This document shows positions 36,569 through 51,061 of a DNA stretch of 64,000 nucleotides, in pieces. The stretch comes from Billgrantia bachuensis (GTDB taxonomy: Bacteria > Pseudomonadota > Gammaproteobacteria > Pseudomonadales > Halomonadaceae), in the NCBI RefSeq assembly GCF_011742165.1, contig NZ_JAAQTO010000018.1, forward strand, positions 124,001 through 188,000, in the 5' to 3' direction. The notes under the pieces were generated by a model. It ran no database searches. It was not told the origin of the DNA and saw nothing but the letters and a program-made list of their open reading frames with translations. Made by a program: the position numbers and the translations under genes. Numbering within the stretch: the stretch's first letter is position 1; every line of letters starts with the position of its first letter.

Positions 36569-36997
36569 TCAGCCCTTGCCACCCTTCTTGCGCAATTGCT
36601 GGATCGTGCGCAGCTGGGCCACGGCTTCCGCGAGTTCGGCGGCGGCACGAGTGTAGTCCATTTCCGCCGACTTCTCGTTGAAAGCGCGCAGCGCATGCTG
36701 ACGCGCCTCCTCGGCTGCAGCCTCGTCGAGGTCGCTTGCCCGCGCGGCCGAATCGGCCAGCACGGTCACCACGTCCGGCTGCACTTCGAGGAAGCCGCCT
36801 GACACGTAGTAGTTCTCTTCCTGCCCGCCATCGTGAATCACGCGAACGGGGCCCGGCTGCAGCTCGGTCAGCAGCGGGGCGTGCCCGGGCAGAATGCCCA
36901 GGTCGCCCATGATGCCCGAAGCCACGATCTGCTCAACCTCACCGGAGAAGATCGAGGCCTCGGCGCTGACGATGTTGCATGTGAAGCTTTTCGCCAT
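36569..36997 (-). CDS. atpC: ATP synthase F1 subunit epsilon
   Basis: 142 residues. The N-terminal beta-sandwich contains [20 protein letters not shown] and [20 protein letters not shown]; the C-terminal two helices include [17 protein letters not shown]. Epsilon links the gamma shaft to the c ring and can inhibit ATP hydrolysis. Last gene of the atp operon, 25 bases after atpD, followed by the operon terminator. Confidence 0.96.
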   Translation of the reverse strand: MAKSFTCNIVSAEASIFSGEVEQIVASGIMGDLGILPGHAPLLTELQPGPVRVIHDGGQEENYYVSGGFLEVQPDVVTVLADSAARASDLDEAAAEEARQHALRAFNEKSAEMDYTRAAAELAEAVAQLRTIQQLRKKGGKG

Positions 36998-37021
36998 AGC
37001 GAAGTCCCCCAGTGGACGGGA

Positions 37022-39351
<2,330 letters not shown>

Positions 39352-39419
39352 AGCGATCTACCTCGTTCGTGGCCCTCAGAAGATGTCCATGGCCCGCCCC
39401 GACGGGCGGGCCGGCGGAT

Positions 39420-40964
39420 TTACCAGCTCTGAGTGGCCTTGAACTGCTCGAGACCCTGCTTCAGCCCTTGCTGGATCTCGTCGTTGTAGTCGCCGGTCTG
39501 GTTGATCTTGTCGAGCAGCTCGGCGTGCTCGGACCTCATGTAGTCGTGCAGGGCACGCTCGAAGTCCAGCACCTTGCTGACATCGATATCATCCAGGAAG
39601 CCTTCGTTGGCGGCATACAGCGTCACGCCCATCTCGGCTACCGACAGCGGCGAATACTGCTTCTGCTTCATCAGCTCGGTAACGCGCTGACCGTGCTCCA
39701 GCTGCTTGCGGGTGGCTTCGTCCAGATCGGAAGCGAACTGGGAGAAGGCCGCCAGCTCGCGGTACTGGGCGAGTGCCAGACGCACACCGCCGCCGAGCTT
39801 CTTGATGATCTTGGTCTGGGCTGCGCCACCGACGCGGGACACCGACAGACCGGCGTTGATGGCCGGACGCACACCCGCGTTGAACAGGTCGGTCTCGAGG
39901 AAGATCTGGCCGTCGGTGATCGAGATCACGTTGGTCGGAACGAACGCCGAAACGTCGCCGCCCTGGGTCTCGATGATCGGCAGTGCGGTCAGCGAGCCGG
40001 TCTTGCCGGTCACTTCGCCGTTGGTGAACTTCTCGACGTACTCGACGTTGACGCGAGCGGCACGCTCGAGCAGACGCGAGTGGAGATAGAAGACGTCACC
40101 CGGATAGGCTTCGCGGCCCGGCGGACGACGCAGCAACAGCGATACCTGACGGTAGGCCCAGGCCTGCTTGGTCAGATCGTCATAGACGATCAGGGCGTCC
40201 TGGCCGCGATCGCGGAAGTACTCGCCCATGGTGCAGCCGGCGTAGGGTGCCAGGAACTGCATCGGAGCCGGATCGGCGGCACCGGCGGCGACCACGATGG
40301 TGTGCTCCATGGCGCCGTGCTCTTCGAGCTTGCGCACCACGTTGGCGATGGTCGACTGCTTCTGACCGATGGCCACGTAGATACAGGTGACGCCCTTGCC
40401 CTTCTGGTTGATGATCGCATCGACGGCGATGGCGGATTTACCGATCTGGCGGTCGCCGATGATCAGCTCACGCTGACCGCGACCGATCGGCACCATGGCG
40501 TCGATCGACTTGAGACCGGTCTGGATCGGCTGATCCACTGACTGACGGGTGATGACGCCCGGGGCGACCTTTTCCACCGCGTCGGTCAACTTGGCGTCGA
40601 TATCGCCCTTGCCGTCGATGGGGTTGCCCAGCGGGTCGACCACGCGGCCGATCAGCTCGGGCCCCACCGGCACCTCGAGGATGCGACCGGTACAGCTGGC
40701 GGTCATGCCCTCTTCGAGCTGGAGGTAGTCGCCCAGCACCACGGCGCCCACGGAGTCGCGCTCGAGGTTGAGCACCATGCCGTAGATGCTACCGGGGAAT
40801 TCGATCATCTCACCGAACATCGCATCTTCGAGGCCGTGAATACGCACGATGCCGTCGGAAACGCTGACGATGGTGCCCTGGTTGCGGGCTTCGGATGCGA
40901 CATCCAGCTTTTCGATACGCTGTTTGATGATGTCGCTGATCTCGGAAGGATTCAGTTGCTGCAT
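39420..40964 (-). CDS. atpA: ATP synthase F1 subunit alpha
   Basis: 514 residues. It starts [20 protein letters not shown]. Walker A is GDRQIGKSA near residue 170, [11 protein letters not shown] follows, and the C-terminal ARG finger region is [20 protein letters not shown]... to [12 protein letters not shown]. It forms the non-catalytic nucleotide sites alternating with beta. Sits between atpH and atpG. Confidence 0.98.
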   Translation of the reverse strand: MQQLNPSEISDIIKQRIEKLDVASEARNQGTIVSVSDGIVRIHGLEDAMFGEMIEFPGSIYGMVLNLERDSVGAVVLGDYLQLEEGMTASCTGRILEVPVGPELIGRVVDPLGNPIDGKGDIDAKLTDAVEKVAPGVITRQSVDQPIQTGLKSIDAMVPIGRGQRELIIGDRQIGKSAIAVDAIINQKGKGVTCIYVAIGQKQSTIANVVRKLEEHGAMEHTIVVAAGAADPAPMQFLAPYAGCTMGEYFRDRGQDALIVYDDLTKQAWAYRQVSLLLRRPPGREAYPGDVFYLHSRLLERAARVNVEYVEKFTNGEVTGKTGSLTALPIIETQGGDVSAFVPTNVISITDGQIFLETDLFNAGVRPAINAGLSVSRVGGAAQTKIIKKLGGGVRLALAQYRELAAFSQFASDLDEATRKQLEHGQRVTELMKQKQYSPLSVAEMGVTLYAANEGFLDDIDVSKVLDFERALHDYMRSEHAELLDKINQTGDYNDEIQQGLKQGLEQFKATQSW

Positions 40965-40980
40965 GCCATGTCCCTCAGAC

Positions 40981-41517
40981 TCAGGCGGTGAGAGCTTCGG
41001 AGAGGCGGTTCAATCGACCGCGCACCGATCCGTCGATGACGGTATCGCCGGCGCGCAGGACGACGCCTCCGATAAGCTTCGGATCCAACTGAGTGATAAT
41101 GGAGATTTCGCGATTCAGCCGCTTCTTGAGCGCGCCGGCGAGCTTGTTCTGCTGCTTGTCATCGAGCTCGTAGGCCGAGACGACGGTGACCTCGATGCGT
41201 TTATCATGCTCGGCGCGCAGGTACGCGAACCGCTCCGCGATCGCGGGAAGCGCCGTCAACCGGCCCTTCTCACCCAGTATGTCGAGAAAGGCCTTGGCCG
41301 AGTCGTCGAGCTTGACCTCGGTCAGCTCGATCAGCATGGCCACCTTGCGCTCGGGCGAGAAACGCGGGCTGGACAGAAGCTTCTGCACGTCGCGTACGGC
41401 AACGGCCTGGCCCAGCTTGTCGAGCCATTCGGACCAGCCGTCCAGCGCCTGTTGATCGCGTGCGTGTTCGAATGCCGCTCTAGCGTAGGGTCGCGCGACG
41501 GTAGACAGTTCCGCCAT
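40981..41517 (-). CDS. atpH: ATP synthase F1 subunit delta
   Basis: 178 residues, standard length. It begins [20 protein letters not shown], the conserved N-terminal helix that contacts alpha, and the C-terminal part has [20 protein letters not shown], the family signature. It joins F1 to the peripheral stalk made of b subunits. 11 bases separate atpF from its start. Confidence 0.96.
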   Translation of the reverse strand: MAELSTVARPYARAAFEHARDQQALDGWSEWLDKLGQAVAVRDVQKLLSSPRFSPERKVAMLIELTEVKLDDSAKAFLDILGEKGRLTALPAIAERFAYLRAEHDKRIEVTVVSAYELDDKQQNKLAGALKKRLNREISIITQLDPKLIGGVVLRAGDTVIDGSVRGRLNRLSEALTA

Positions 41518-41528
41518 GGATCACCTCC

Positions 41529-41999
41529 TCAAAGTTCGGCAGCAAGCTTGTCGAGCAGCTTGCGATGCGCCTTCTCGTCGACGGAGGCTTCCAGGACGCG
41601 CTCGGCACCGACCACGGCGAGACTGGAGACCTGGGCCCGCAGCTCGTCCTTGGCACGCTGGATTTCCTGATCGATCTCGGCACGTGCGCTGGCGATCAGA
41701 CGCTCGCCTTCGGCACGAGCCTGCACGCGGGCTTCCTCGACCATCTGCGCCGAACGCTTGTTGGCCTGCTCGAGAATCTGCGAAGCCTGCTCCTTGCTCT
41801 CACGCAGCGTCTGGGACGCCTGCTCTTGAGCGAGCTCGAGGTCACGTGACGCCCGGCTGGCCGCATCGAGACCTTCGGCGATCCGCTTCTGGCGCTCGTG
41901 AAGCGCTGTGCTGATCGGCGGCCACACATACTTGATACAGAACCAGACAAAAATCGCGAAGGCGATCGTTTGTCCGATAAGCGTCATGTTGATATTCAC
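41529..41999 (-). CDS. atpF: ATP synthase F0 subunit b
   Basis: 156 residues as in E. coli. One N-terminal membrane helix ([20 protein letters not shown], residues about 4-23) is followed by a long charged amphipathic coiled coil containing many Glu, Gln, Arg and Ala residues. It dimerises as the peripheral stalk. Located between atpE and atpH. Confidence 0.96.
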   Translation of the reverse strand: MNINMTLIGQTIAFAIFVWFCIKYVWPPISTALHERQKRIAEGLDAASRASRDLELAQEQASQTLRESKEQASQILEQANKRSAQMVEEARVQARAEGERLIASARAEIDQEIQRAKDELRAQVSSLAVVGAERVLEASVDEKAHRKLLDKLAAEL

Positions 42000-42072
42000 G
42001 GGTATGTACCTCTGACGGGTTCGTGGCGACCGGAAACGAGCAAACCGAGCGCTTCAGCGCTCGGCAGCGGCG

Positions 42073-42309
<237 letters not shown>

Positions 42310-42366
42310 CTAGTTTTCGAGTTGACTTTCAAGGGGTTGAGGGTTGAGAACTGCAAGTTGCTCGTT

Positions 42367-43609
<1,243 letters not shown>

Positions 43610-43687
43610 CTGTCGACAGTCCTGCCCCGCCGGATCAGGGCATGAGGCCATCTGAACCTGGCGTGTCGCTCAGGCAAACAACGGCGG

Positions 43688-43716
43688 ATTATAGGGAAGC
43701 CCCTTGGTCTGTTCAA
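43688..43716 (-). promoter_or_regulatory. Sigma-70 promoter of the atp operon
   Basis: On the minus strand TTGAAC (43716-43711) and a perfect TATAAT (43693-43688) are 17 bases apart. Transcription should begin near 43681, giving a leader of about 70 bases before atpI. This is the only well-formed -35/-10 pair seen in the atpI-parB gap. Confidence 0.75.
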
Positions 43717-43795
43717 CCGGACCCGGTGCTTTTCGCCCACGAATGGTGCGGGTTTGCGACCAAAGAAGCAACAATTGTCAACACCGTTTGCGACG

Positions 43796-44713
43796 TCAGC
43801 GAATGTGCTCGAGGATGCCGTCGAGCTCGTCCAGGCTGGAGTAGCGTATCGTCAGCCTGCCCTTGCCGCCACGACTGTGCTGAATCTTCACCGGGGCGCC
43901 GAGCAGTTCGCCGAGCTTGGTCTCGAGGCGCATCACGTCGGGACTCTCGGCGGTGCTCGCGGTCTTCTTCACCTCGCCCTGGGCCAGGCGCTTCACCAGC
44001 GCCTCGGTATCGCGCACGGTGAGATCCTTGTTGACCACTTCATGCGCCGCACGACGCTGCTTGGCACCGGAAAGGGCAAGCAGTGCACGGGCATGGCCCA
44101 TGTCGAGATCGCCGCGTTCGAGCAAGGTCTGTACTTCAGGGTCCAACGCCAGCAGGCGCAACAGGTTGGCCACCTGAGCTCGCGACTTGCCTACGGCATC
44201 CGCCACCTGCTGCTGGGTGAGTTCGAACTCTTCGAGCAGGCGCTTGAGCGCCATTGCCTCTTCCACCGGGTTGAGGTTTTCGCGCTGAATGTTCTCGATC
44301 AGCGCCAGCGCCAAGGCGACCTCGTCGCTGACCTCGCGGATCACCGCCGGGATGGTGTCGAGCTCGGCCAACTGGGCGGCACGCCAGCGACGCTCGCCGG
44401 CGATGATCTCGTAGCGTGCCTCGCCGATGGGCCGTACTACGATGGGCTGCATCACCCCCTGGGCACGGATCGAGTCGGCGAGCTCCTCCAGCGCCTCGGG
44501 CTGAATGTCGCGGCGCGGCTGGTACTTGCCGCGGCAGAGCTGGCCCAACGGCAGGCGCTCGAGTCGCTCCTCGGCGGCAGGAGCGGCTTCGGCCGGCTCG
44601 CTCGTCTCGCCGAGCTGGGCTTCCACCTCGGGCAGTTCGAGATTCTCGCGGCGACGGGCGCCGGCACCGATCAGGGCATCCAGGCCTCGGCCCAGGGCGC
44701 GTTTACGCGTCAT
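43796..44713 (-). CDS. parB: Chromosome-partitioning protein ParB
   Basis: 305 residues from ATG 44713, which has GAGGG at 7-base spacing; two upstream in-frame ATGs are poorly placed. The start MTRKRALGRGLDALIG is typical. The N-terminal ParB/CTPase motif includes YEIIAGERRWRAAQLA and ALIENIQRENLNPVEEA; the helix-turn-helix is QQQVADAVGKSRAQVANLL; the C-terminus provides dimerisation. ParB loads at parS sites near the origin. It follows parA by 53 bases. Confidence 0.96.
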   Translation of the reverse strand: MTRKRALGRGLDALIGAGARRRENLELPEVEAQLGETSEPAEAAPAAEERLERLPLGQLCRGKYQPRRDIQPEALEELADSIRAQGVMQPIVVRPIGEARYEIIAGERRWRAAQLAELDTIPAVIREVSDEVALALALIENIQRENLNPVEEAMALKRLLEEFELTQQQVADAVGKSRAQVANLLRLLALDPEVQTLLERGDLDMGHARALLALSGAKQRRAAHEVVNKDLTVRDTEALVKRLAQGEVKKTASTAESPDVMRLETKLGELLGAPVKIQHSRGGKGRLTIRYSSLDELDGILEHIR

Positions 44714-44766
44714 CAGCATTCCCTCATCACGAAAATCGGTCACGACTGGCGGTTCCGCCCACCGTA

Positions 44767-45537
44767 CTACAGCGACAGGCGACGAATCAGTTCCTTGGCC
44801 AGTACCCGGTGGGCCTGGCTGCCACGCGAGAAGCGCGCGTACTTGGTCACCGGAAGCCCATGGCTCGGCGCCTCGGCGACCCGCACGTTACGCGGGATCG
44901 TGGTCTTGAGCAGCGCTTCGCCGAAGTAGTCGCGCAGCTGCTTGGATATGTCCCGGGTCAGGCTGTTGCGGCTATCGAACATGGTGCGCAGGATGCCATA
45001 GATCGCCAGGTTCGGGTTCACGCTGTCCTTGATCTGCTCAACGGTATCGAGGAGCGCCGAGAGTCCCTCCAGGGCGTAAAACTCGCACTGCAACGGAATC
45101 AGTACGCCGTTGGCAGCGGTCAGGCCATTGACGGTGAGCATGTTGAGCGAGGGCGGACAGTCGATCAGCACCACGTCGTATTCGCCGGCGACACTGCCCA
45201 GGGCCTCGGTCAAGCTGCGTTCGCGACCTTCGGCCCGGTCCAGCAGCTCCACCTCGGCGGCGGTGAGGTCGCCATTGCCGGGCAGCAGAGAGTAGCCGGC
45301 GGCGGGGCAGTCGAGCATCACCTCGGGAGCGCTTTTCTCGCCCAGCAGCAGGTCGAGCACGCTGCCCTCGAGCGCATGCTTGTCGATGCCGCTGCCCATG
45401 GTGGCATGGCCCTGGGGGTCGAGATCGACCAGCAGCACGCGGCGATCCAGGGCGGCGAGGCTGGCGGCCAGGTTGACGGCGGTGGTGGTCTTGCCCACGC
45501 CGCCTTTCTGGTTGGTCAAGGCGATGATTTGGGTCAC
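44767..45537 (-). CDS. parA: Chromosome-partitioning ATPase ParA
   Basis: 256 residues from GTG 45537, with AAGGAAG upstream. The deviant Walker A is NQKGGVGKTTTAVNLAASLA near residue 9, and Walker B is VVLIDCPPSLNML near residue 115. Chromosomal ParA dimerises on nucleoid DNA and draws ParB-parS complexes apart. The rsmG-parA-parB order is the usual origin-proximal arrangement. Confidence 0.97.
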   Translation of the reverse strand: MTQIIALTNQKGGVGKTTTAVNLAASLAALDRRVLLVDLDPQGHATMGSGIDKHALEGSVLDLLLGEKSAPEVMLDCPAAGYSLLPGNGDLTAAEVELLDRAEGRERSLTEALGSVAGEYDVVLIDCPPSLNMLTVNGLTAANGVLIPLQCEFYALEGLSALLDTVEQIKDSVNPNLAIYGILRTMFDSRNSLTRDISKQLRDYFGEALLKTTIPRNVRVAEAPSHGLPVTKYARFSRGSQAHRVLAKELIRRLSL

Positions 45538-45565
45538 GGGCGACTTCCTTGCGTCGAAGGCACGC

Positions 45566-46231
45566 TCACAGGCGGCCTGGGTTGGAATCGGTTCGCTCGA
45601 CGATCAACAGCTGACGCTCCCCCTTGGTGAACGGCACGGCGAGCGCATGACGCTCGCGTATGGTCAGCCCGGCATCCAGTTTGGCCATCTCCTCGGCGGC
45701 GGCCGGTCCCTTCATGGCCAACCAGTGCCCGCCTTCCGCCAGCAGATGATCGGTCAGCCGGACGAAGTCGGCCAGACTGGCGAAGGCCCGCGAAATCACC
45801 TGGACGTAGCCACCCGCCGGCGGCTCGAAGGCCTCGACCCGGGCCTGCACGGGCGTGACGTTATCGAGCCCGAGCTCCATCATCGCCTGGCGCTGGAAAC
45901 GCACCTTCTTGCCGTTGCTGTCGAGCAGCGTAACCACCAGGCTCGGCTTCAAGATCGCCAGCACCAGCCCCGGCAGGCCCGGCCCAGCCCCCACGTCGAG
46001 CAGCGGCGCCTCGTCGACGAAGGGCAATACCACCGCGCTGTCGAGCAGGTGCCTGACCACCATTTCTTCCGGTAAGCGTATCGCGGTGAGGTTATAGGCG
46101 CGATTCCACTTGTGCAACAGCCCGACCAGACGCAGCAGCCGCTCGCGTTGTGCGCCATCGATGTCGATGCCTAGAGCGGCAAATCCTTCGTCGAGACGCG
46201 CTTCCACCTGTGACGTGACGGCGTCGCTCAT
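45566..46231 (-). CDS. rsmG: 16S rRNA (guanine527-N7)-methyltransferase
   Basis: 221 residues. The SAM-binding motif [17 protein letters not shown] (about residue 78) and [20 protein letters not shown] define RsmG (GidB). It methylates N7 of G527 in 16S rRNA. Its ATG overlaps the mnmG stop by three bases (ATGA), so the two are translationally coupled, as in many gammaproteobacteria. Confidence 0.96.
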   Translation of the reverse strand: MSDAVTSQVEARLDEGFAALGIDIDGAQRERLLRLVGLLHKWNRAYNLTAIRLPEEMVVRHLLDSAVVLPFVDEAPLLDVGAGPGLPGLVLAILKPSLVVTLLDSNGKKVRFQRQAMMELGLDNVTPVQARVEAFEPPAGGYVQVISRAFASLADFVRLTDHLLAEGGHWLAMKGPAAAEEMAKLDAGLTIRERHALAVPFTKGERQLLIVERTDSNPGRL

Positions 46232-48123
46232 CCGTTGGCCACTCGCGAGTCGTCGAGCAGACGGCGCTTCTTGAGATGAATCAGCAGTATCGACACCGCT
46301 GCCGGTGTCACGCCGGATATCCGCGACGCCTGAGCCAGCGTCTCGGGGCGCGCCTCGGCGAGCTTCTGGCGAATCTCATGGGAAAGCCCCTCGACCCGGG
46401 CGTAGTCGAGATCGGCCGGTAGCGGGGTGGACTCATGGCGCTTGAGCTTGTCGATCTCGTCCTGCTGGCGATCGATGTAGCCTTGGTACTTGGCCTGGAT
46501 CTGCACCTGCTCGGCCACTGCCTCGTCGTCGACCGGCTCGCCTGAGAGGTGGGCTACGTCGGCGTAGTTCAGCTCGGGCCGCTTGAGCAGGTCGAGCAGG
46601 CTGTACTCGCGGGGCAGCGGCTTGCCGATCCTGGCCGCGATGGCCTCGGCGGCTGCCGTGCCGGGCTGGACCCAACTGGCCTTGAGCCGCGCGCTCTCGC
46701 GCTCGATCGCCTCACGCTTTTGACTGAACGCTGCCCAGCGCGTGTCGTCGACCAGGCCCAGTTCGCGACCGGCTTCGGTCAAACGAAGATCGGCATTGTC
46801 CTCGCGCAGCAGCAGCCGATACTCGGCGCGCGAAGTGAACATGCGATAGGGCTCCTTGGTACCCAGGGTGATCAGGTCGTCGACCAGCACGCCGAGGTAG
46901 GCCTCGTCACGCCGTGGCCACCAAGCCCCGAGCTCCTTGGCACGGCGTGCGGCGTTGAGGCCGGCGAGCAGCCCCTGGGCGCCGGCCTCCTCGTAGCCGG
47001 TGGTGCCATTGATCTGCCCGGCGAAGAACAGGTTGTGGATAAATTTCGTTTCCAGCGAGTGCTTGAGATCGCGCGGATCGAAGAAATCGTACTCGATGGC
47101 ATAACCGGGCCGGGTGATATGAGCGTTTTCCAGCCCCTTGATCGAGCGCACCACCTGCAGTTGCACGTCGAAGGGCAGCGAGGTGGAAATCCCGTTGGGG
47201 TAGAGCTCATGGGTCTCCAGCCCCTCGGGCTCGATGAAGATCTGATGGCTCGCCTTGTCGGCGAAGCGGTGCACCTTGTCCTCGATCGACGGACAGTAGC
47301 GCGGCCCAACGCCTTCGATCACGCCGGAGTACATCGGTGAACGATCGAGGTTGGCGAAGATGATCTCGTGGGTACGCTCGTTGGTATGGGCGATATGACA
47401 GCTTACCTGGTGCGGATGCATGTCGCGCCGGCCAAGGTAGGACATGACGGGGGTCGGTGTATCGCCCGGTTGTTCCTCGAGCTGCGAGAAATCCACGCTT
47501 TTGGCGTCCAGCCGCGGTGGCGTACCGGTCTTCAGCCGGTCGACCCGGAACGGCAGCGCGCGCAGGCGCTCGGCCAGGGCATTGGAGGGCAGATCGCCGG
47601 CGCGACCGCCGCGGCTCTTGTCGAGCCCGATGTGGATCACGCCACCGAGGAAGGTGCCCGTGCACAGCACCACCGTCTCGGCCAGGAAGCGAATCCCGGT
47701 CTCGGTGACCACGCCACGCACGGTGTCGTCGTTCACCACCAGATCGCCAGCGGCCTGCTGAAAGATCGTCAGATTGGCCTGGTTCTCCAGCAAACCACGG
47801 ATGGCTGCCTTGTAGCGCACGCGGTCGGCCTGGGCCCGGGTGGCACGAACTGCGGGCCCCTTGCGTGCGTTGAGCACACGGAACTGGATACCGCCGAGAT
47901 CGGTGGCCAGGCCCATGGCGCCGCCCAGGGCATCGATTTCCTTGACCAGATGGCTCTTGCCGATCCCGCCAATGGCGGGATTGCAGGACATCTGTCCGAG
48001 AGTCTCGATGTTATGGGTCAGTAGCAGGGTCTGACAGCCCATGCGAGCGGAGGCCAGAGCGGCTTCGGTTCCCGCATGGCCGCCGCCGATGACGATGACG
48101 TCAAAGCGGTCGGGATACTCCAA
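46228..48123 (-). CDS. mnmG: tRNA uridine-5-carboxymethylaminomethyl modification enzyme MnmG
   Basis: 631 residues from a TTG at 48123. The family's N-terminus is [24 protein letters not shown], and here the residue corresponding to the start is coded TTG, with GAGGTG a few bases before it; the frame runs further upstream without homology. FAD site [10 protein letters not shown] near residue 14, [16 protein letters not shown] near 60 and [11 protein letters not shown] near 160 are present. With MnmE it installs the cmnm5 group at tRNA U34. It is first gene of mnmG-rsmG-parA-parB and borders oriC. Confidence 0.95.
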   Translation of the reverse strand: MEYPDRFDVIVIGGGHAGTEAALASARMGCQTLLLTHNIETLGQMSCNPAIGGIGKSHLVKEIDALGGAMGLATDLGGIQFRVLNARKGPAVRATRAQADRVRYKAAIRGLLENQANLTIFQQAAGDLVVNDDTVRGVVTETGIRFLAETVVLCTGTFLGGVIHIGLDKSRGGRAGDLPSNALAERLRALPFRVDRLKTGTPPRLDAKSVDFSQLEEQPGDTPTPVMSYLGRRDMHPHQVSCHIAHTNERTHEIIFANLDRSPMYSGVIEGVGPRYCPSIEDKVHRFADKASHQIFIEPEGLETHELYPNGISTSLPFDVQLQVVRSIKGLENAHITRPGYAIEYDFFDPRDLKHSLETKFIHNLFFAGQINGTTGYEEAGAQGLLAGLNAARRAKELGAWWPRRDEAYLGVLVDDLITLGTKEPYRMFTSRAEYRLLLREDNADLRLTEAGRELGLVDDTRWAAFSQKREAIERESARLKASWVQPGTAAAEAIAARIGKPLPREYSLLDLLKRPELNYADVAHLSGEPVDDEAVAEQVQIQAKYQGYIDRQQDEIDKLKRHESTPLPADLDYARVEGLSHEIRQKLAEARPETLAQASRISGVTPAAVSILLIHLKKRRLLDDSRVANG

Positions 48124-48219
48124 GGTGCACCTCGTTGCGCTTGTGCGCAGATATTGCCTAAGGACGAAAATCAGCCTGGCAGTATAAACCTCCTGTGGGT
48201 AAGCGTCAGGGGTTTTCCA

Positions 48220-48600
48220 CACCCGCTTTCACGGAGCCCCCTTTCCCCTCACCTGGTTAAACAAAACAGAATGATTAAAAGAGAGAAGTTCTATTGTGGT
48301 TGTAACTACTAGTGTGGATAAAAACCGTGGATAACCAAGAATATCATATACAAAACATGATCTTGAATTGTTGACTTATACGGTGAAAAAAGGATGACGA
48401 GCTGAGGGCGGCCGGTGACGAGCCTGTGGATGAAAGGCATGTTTGTCCACAGAGCGAACGCTGCACCTCTTTTCCACCGCCGCCTACCGTACTTGTCACC
48501 GCGACTGTGAACAACCGGCCTAGGACATGACGTAGGCACCAACCATGCGCTCTGGGAGCAAGGGAAGGGTGTTTTCGAGAAAATCTTATCCACAGGCAAA
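48220..48600. other. oriC: Candidate chromosomal replication origin oriC
   Basis: Non-coding region between mnmG and the ABC transporter. DnaA boxes: perfect TTATCCACA at 48586-48594 and its complement at 48313-48321; one-mismatch boxes at 48326-48334 (complement of TTATCCACG), 48425-48433 (complement of TCATCCACA) and 48443-48451 (TTGTCCACA); and a weaker one at 48506-48514. The stretch 48262-48400 is conspicuously AT-rich (for example ATATCATATACAAAACATG) and could serve as the unwinding element. Location beside mnmG, with rsmG, parA and parB, matches known gammaproteobacterial origins. I saw no parS in this stretch. Confidence 0.85.
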
Positions 48601-48603
48601 AAA

Positions 48604-48629
48604 AAGCCCTGACGATGACGTCAGGGCTT
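48604..48629 (-). terminator. Rho-independent terminator after the amino-acid ABC operon
   Basis: On the minus strand AAGCCCTGACG-TCAT-CGTCAGGGCTT is followed by TTTTT. This is a perfect 11-bp stem with a T-run, 25 bases past the stop of the ATP-binding-protein gene. It keeps that transcript from entering the oriC region. Confidence 0.95.
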
Positions 48630-48653
48630 CGCAGGGGCGTGTCCGGGAAGCTG

Positions 48654-49427
48654 CTAGTGCTTGAGTACGCGAGAGAGAAAGCTCTGGGTGCGCTCGTGTC
48701 GAGGGGAGTCGAACAGCACGTCGGGAGCGGCCTGTTCGACGATCTCTCCCCGATGAATGAACACCACCCGATCGGCGACTTCACGGGCGAAGCCCATCTC
48801 GTGGGTAACGATGATCATGGTCATGCCCTCGCGAGCGAGCTCGCGCATGGCGTCGAGCACTTCACCGATCATTTCGGGATCGAGTGCCGAGGTGGGTTCG
48901 TCGAACAGCATCAGCCGCGGCTCCATGGCAAGCGCCCGGGCCAGGGCGACGCGCTGCTGTTGACCTCCGGAGAGCTGGGAAGGGTACTTGTCTGCCTGGT
49001 CGGCGATCCCGACACGTTCGAGTAGACGATTGGCGGTCTCGGTGGCATCGGCGAGGTTCCAGCCGCGCACTTTCATCGGTGCCAGTGTGACGTTGTCGCG
49101 CACGCTGAGATGGGGAAAAAGATTGAACTGCTGGAATACCATGCCGACCTCGGTGCGGATCGTCTGCAGCGCACGGCTGCTCTTGCCATTGGGTAGCAAT
49201 TCGTTGCCGTCGACCTCGATATGGCCGGCTTGGAACTCCTCGAGGCCGTTGATGCAGCGAATCAGGGTCGATTTTCCGGAGCCGCTGGCGCCGATGACCA
49301 CCACCACCTCACCAGGCCGGATCGTAAGGTCGATATCCTTGAGCACGTGCAACTCACCGAAGTGCTTGTTGACCTTCTCCATTTGCACGATGGGGGCGGC
49401 ATCGGAGGGAGTATTGTCTCGGTTCAT
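48654..49427 (-). CDS. Polar amino-acid ABC transporter, ATP-binding protein
   Basis: 257 residues from ATG 49427, with AAGGAG six bases upstream; the longer frame start at 49442 overlaps the permease end. ABC motifs: Walker [11 protein letters not shown]-loop [17 protein letters not shown], signature [13 protein letters not shown], Walker [14 protein letters not shown], switch His in [15 protein letters not shown]. It groups with GlnQ/GltL/HisP. Third gene of a binding protein-permease-ATPase operon. Confidence 0.95.
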   Translation of the reverse strand: MNRDNTPSDAAPIVQMEKVNKHFGELHVLKDIDLTIRPGEVVVVIGASGSGKSTLIRCINGLEEFQAGHIEVDGNELLPNGKSSRALQTIRTEVGMVFQQFNLFPHLSVRDNVTLAPMKVRGWNLADATETANRLLERVGIADQADKYPSQLSGGQQQRVALARALAMEPRLMLFDEPTSALDPEMIGEVLDAMRELAREGMTMIIVTHEMGFAREVADRVVFIHRGEIVEQAAPDVLFDSPRHERTQSFLSRVLKH

Positions 49428-49438
49428 TTCGCGCTCCT

Positions 49439-50110
49439 TCATTGTCCAACCAGGCCCCTGCGCTCGAGCAGGCGCAGTGCGAATGACAGGCTCAGGGTTA
49501 TCGCCAGATAGAGGAGGGCGACCATGAGATAGACTTCCAGGGCGTTGAAGGTAGTGGCGATATAGACTTGGCCCTGGCGCACCAGCTCGCCGACACCGAT
49601 GACCGAGAACAGCGAAGTGTCCTTGATGCTGATGATCCCCTGGTTGCCGAGCGGAGGAATCATGCGGCGAAGCGCCTGGGGCCAGATGATGTAGCGGAAC
49701 GACTGCGTTCGCGAGAGTCCCAGTGACAGGCTGGCCTCGCGTTGGCCACGTTCGATCGACTGGACACCGCCGCGTACGATCTCCGAAATATAGGCTCCCG
49801 AGTTCACCGCGATGGCGGCGATACCGGCCACCAGGGCATTGATCGGGCCGCCAAGCAGTTGGGGTAGGCCATAGAAGATGAATAGCACCTGGACCAGCAC
49901 CGGGGTGCCACGGAAGATCTCGATGTAGGCGATGGCCGGCACACGTAGCCAGACGATGGGGCTGATGCGCAGCAGGCCGAAAAGGATACCGATGAAAAAG
50001 CCGATGGCCAGGCCGCCGAAAGAGATCAGCAGAGTATAGGGTATCCCCTTCAGTAGAAAGGGAATGGAGGCGAAGGCCGCCTCCCAGTCGAATTGGAAGG
50101 TGACGTCCAC
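49439..50110 (-). CDS. Polar amino-acid ABC transporter, permease
   Basis: 223 residues from GTG 50110, with GGAGA upstream; about 25 earlier codons in the frame are unlikely to be translated. Five membrane segments. The HisMQ-type signature [20 protein letters not shown] and the EAA loop ([20 protein letters not shown]) are clear. A single permease suggests a homodimer. The ATPase gene follows 12 bases on. Confidence 0.93.
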   Translation of the reverse strand: MDVTFQFDWEAAFASIPFLLKGIPYTLLISFGGLAIGFFIGILFGLLRISPIVWLRVPAIAYIEIFRGTPVLVQVLFIFYGLPQLLGGPINALVAGIAAIAVNSGAYISEIVRGGVQSIERGQREASLSLGLSRTQSFRYIIWPQALRRMIPPLGNQGIISIKDTSLFSVIGVGELVRQGQVYIATTFNALEVYLMVALLYLAITLSLSFALRLLERRGLVGQ

Positions 50111-50217
50111 TTGGGTTCTCCGGTCAAGACGCGCCTCGGGGTTTAAAGGCGCGGGCAGGTGACAACGCCGCGGGGTCGAGTCCAACGACCCGACCCCGCG
50201 TCAGGATCGCTGGGCAA

Positions 50218-50982
50218 TCACTCGTCGCTGGCGCTGCCGAACCACTTCTCGTGGATTTCGTCGTAGGTGCCGTCCTCGCGCATTTCGGCCAGTGCTTCAT
50301 TGGCGGGTTCAACCCACTCGCTGCCCTTGACGAAGACGATGCCGTACTGCTGTCCCTCATAGAGCGGTCCGACCACCTTGGCCCGGCCTTCGCCGCGGGT
50401 CTGGGCGAAGTAAGCGACGTTGGGCGCATCATAGAACACGGCGTCGGCACTACCGCCGAGCAGGGCCATGTACATGTCGCTGCTGCCGGGATAGGGGGTG
50501 ATCTCGGCGCTGTCGCCGAGGTTCTCCTGCAGGAAGTCGTAACTGGTGGAGCCGACCTTGGTGGCGATGGTCTTGCCTTCGAGATCCTCGATCTCCTCGA
50601 CGCCGTCTTCGTCGGCACGCACCAGGATCTTCAGGCCGCTATCGTAATAGGGGTCCGAGAAGTCGACGATCTCGGCGCGCTCCTCGGTGATGGTGATACC
50701 AGCGATGGCAATATCTACATTGCCGGTCTGAACGGCGGGAATGATGCCGTTGAAATCCATGGTGTTGAGTTCGTAATCGAACCCGGCTCGCTCGGCAACC
50801 GCGGCAATGATGTCCATGTCGAAACCGACCATTTCGCCGCTTTCCTGATCCATCATCTCGAAAGGGACGAAGCTTGGGTCGGTGACCACGTCGAGCGTTT
50901 CGCTGCCAGTGGCCGAACCGGCAAGACCGAGTGCCAAGGCCATGCCCGAAACCAGGGTGGCCGTTTTCACTTGTCGTTTCAT
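50218..50982 (-). CDS. Polar amino-acid ABC transporter, substrate-binding protein (GlnH-like)
   Basis: 254 residues from ATG 50982. A signal peptide ([20 protein letters not shown], cleaved near residue 25) precedes a family-3 solute-binding domain with [32 protein letters not shown] and [20 protein letters not shown]. The GFDxDI pattern and TITEER are characteristic of glutamine or general polar amino-acid binding. The protein is noticeably acidic. Probably the first gene of the operon, 100 bases before the permease. Confidence 0.93.
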   Translation of the reverse strand: MKRQVKTATLVSGMALALGLAGSATGSETLDVVTDPSFVPFEMMDQESGEMVGFDMDIIAAVAERAGFDYELNTMDFNGIIPAVQTGNVDIAIAGITITEERAEIVDFSDPYYDSGLKILVRADEDGVEEIEDLEGKTIATKVGSTSYDFLQENLGDSAEITPYPGSSDMYMALLGGSADAVFYDAPNVAYFAQTRGEGRAKVVGPLYEGQQYGIVFVKGSEWVEPANEALAEMREDGTYDEIHEKWFGSASDE

Positions 50983-51061
50983 ACGTTTCCCCATGGTGAA
51001 TTGTTGTGGCGTTACGCCTTTAAACCATGGCGAGTCCACAGGGAAGCGTCAAGTCAAGGGG

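Noticed and set aside
48124..48653. parS site (TGTTTCACGTGAAACA) next to parAB and the origin
   Set aside because: Only a weak half-site-like CTTTCACGG near 48228 was seen; not enough to call a parS site.
48309..48784. Minus-strand open frames of 96 and 146 residues over the origin region
   Set aside because: They overlap the DnaA-box cluster and the ABC transporter terminator, lack ribosome-binding sites, and have no recognisable protein character.
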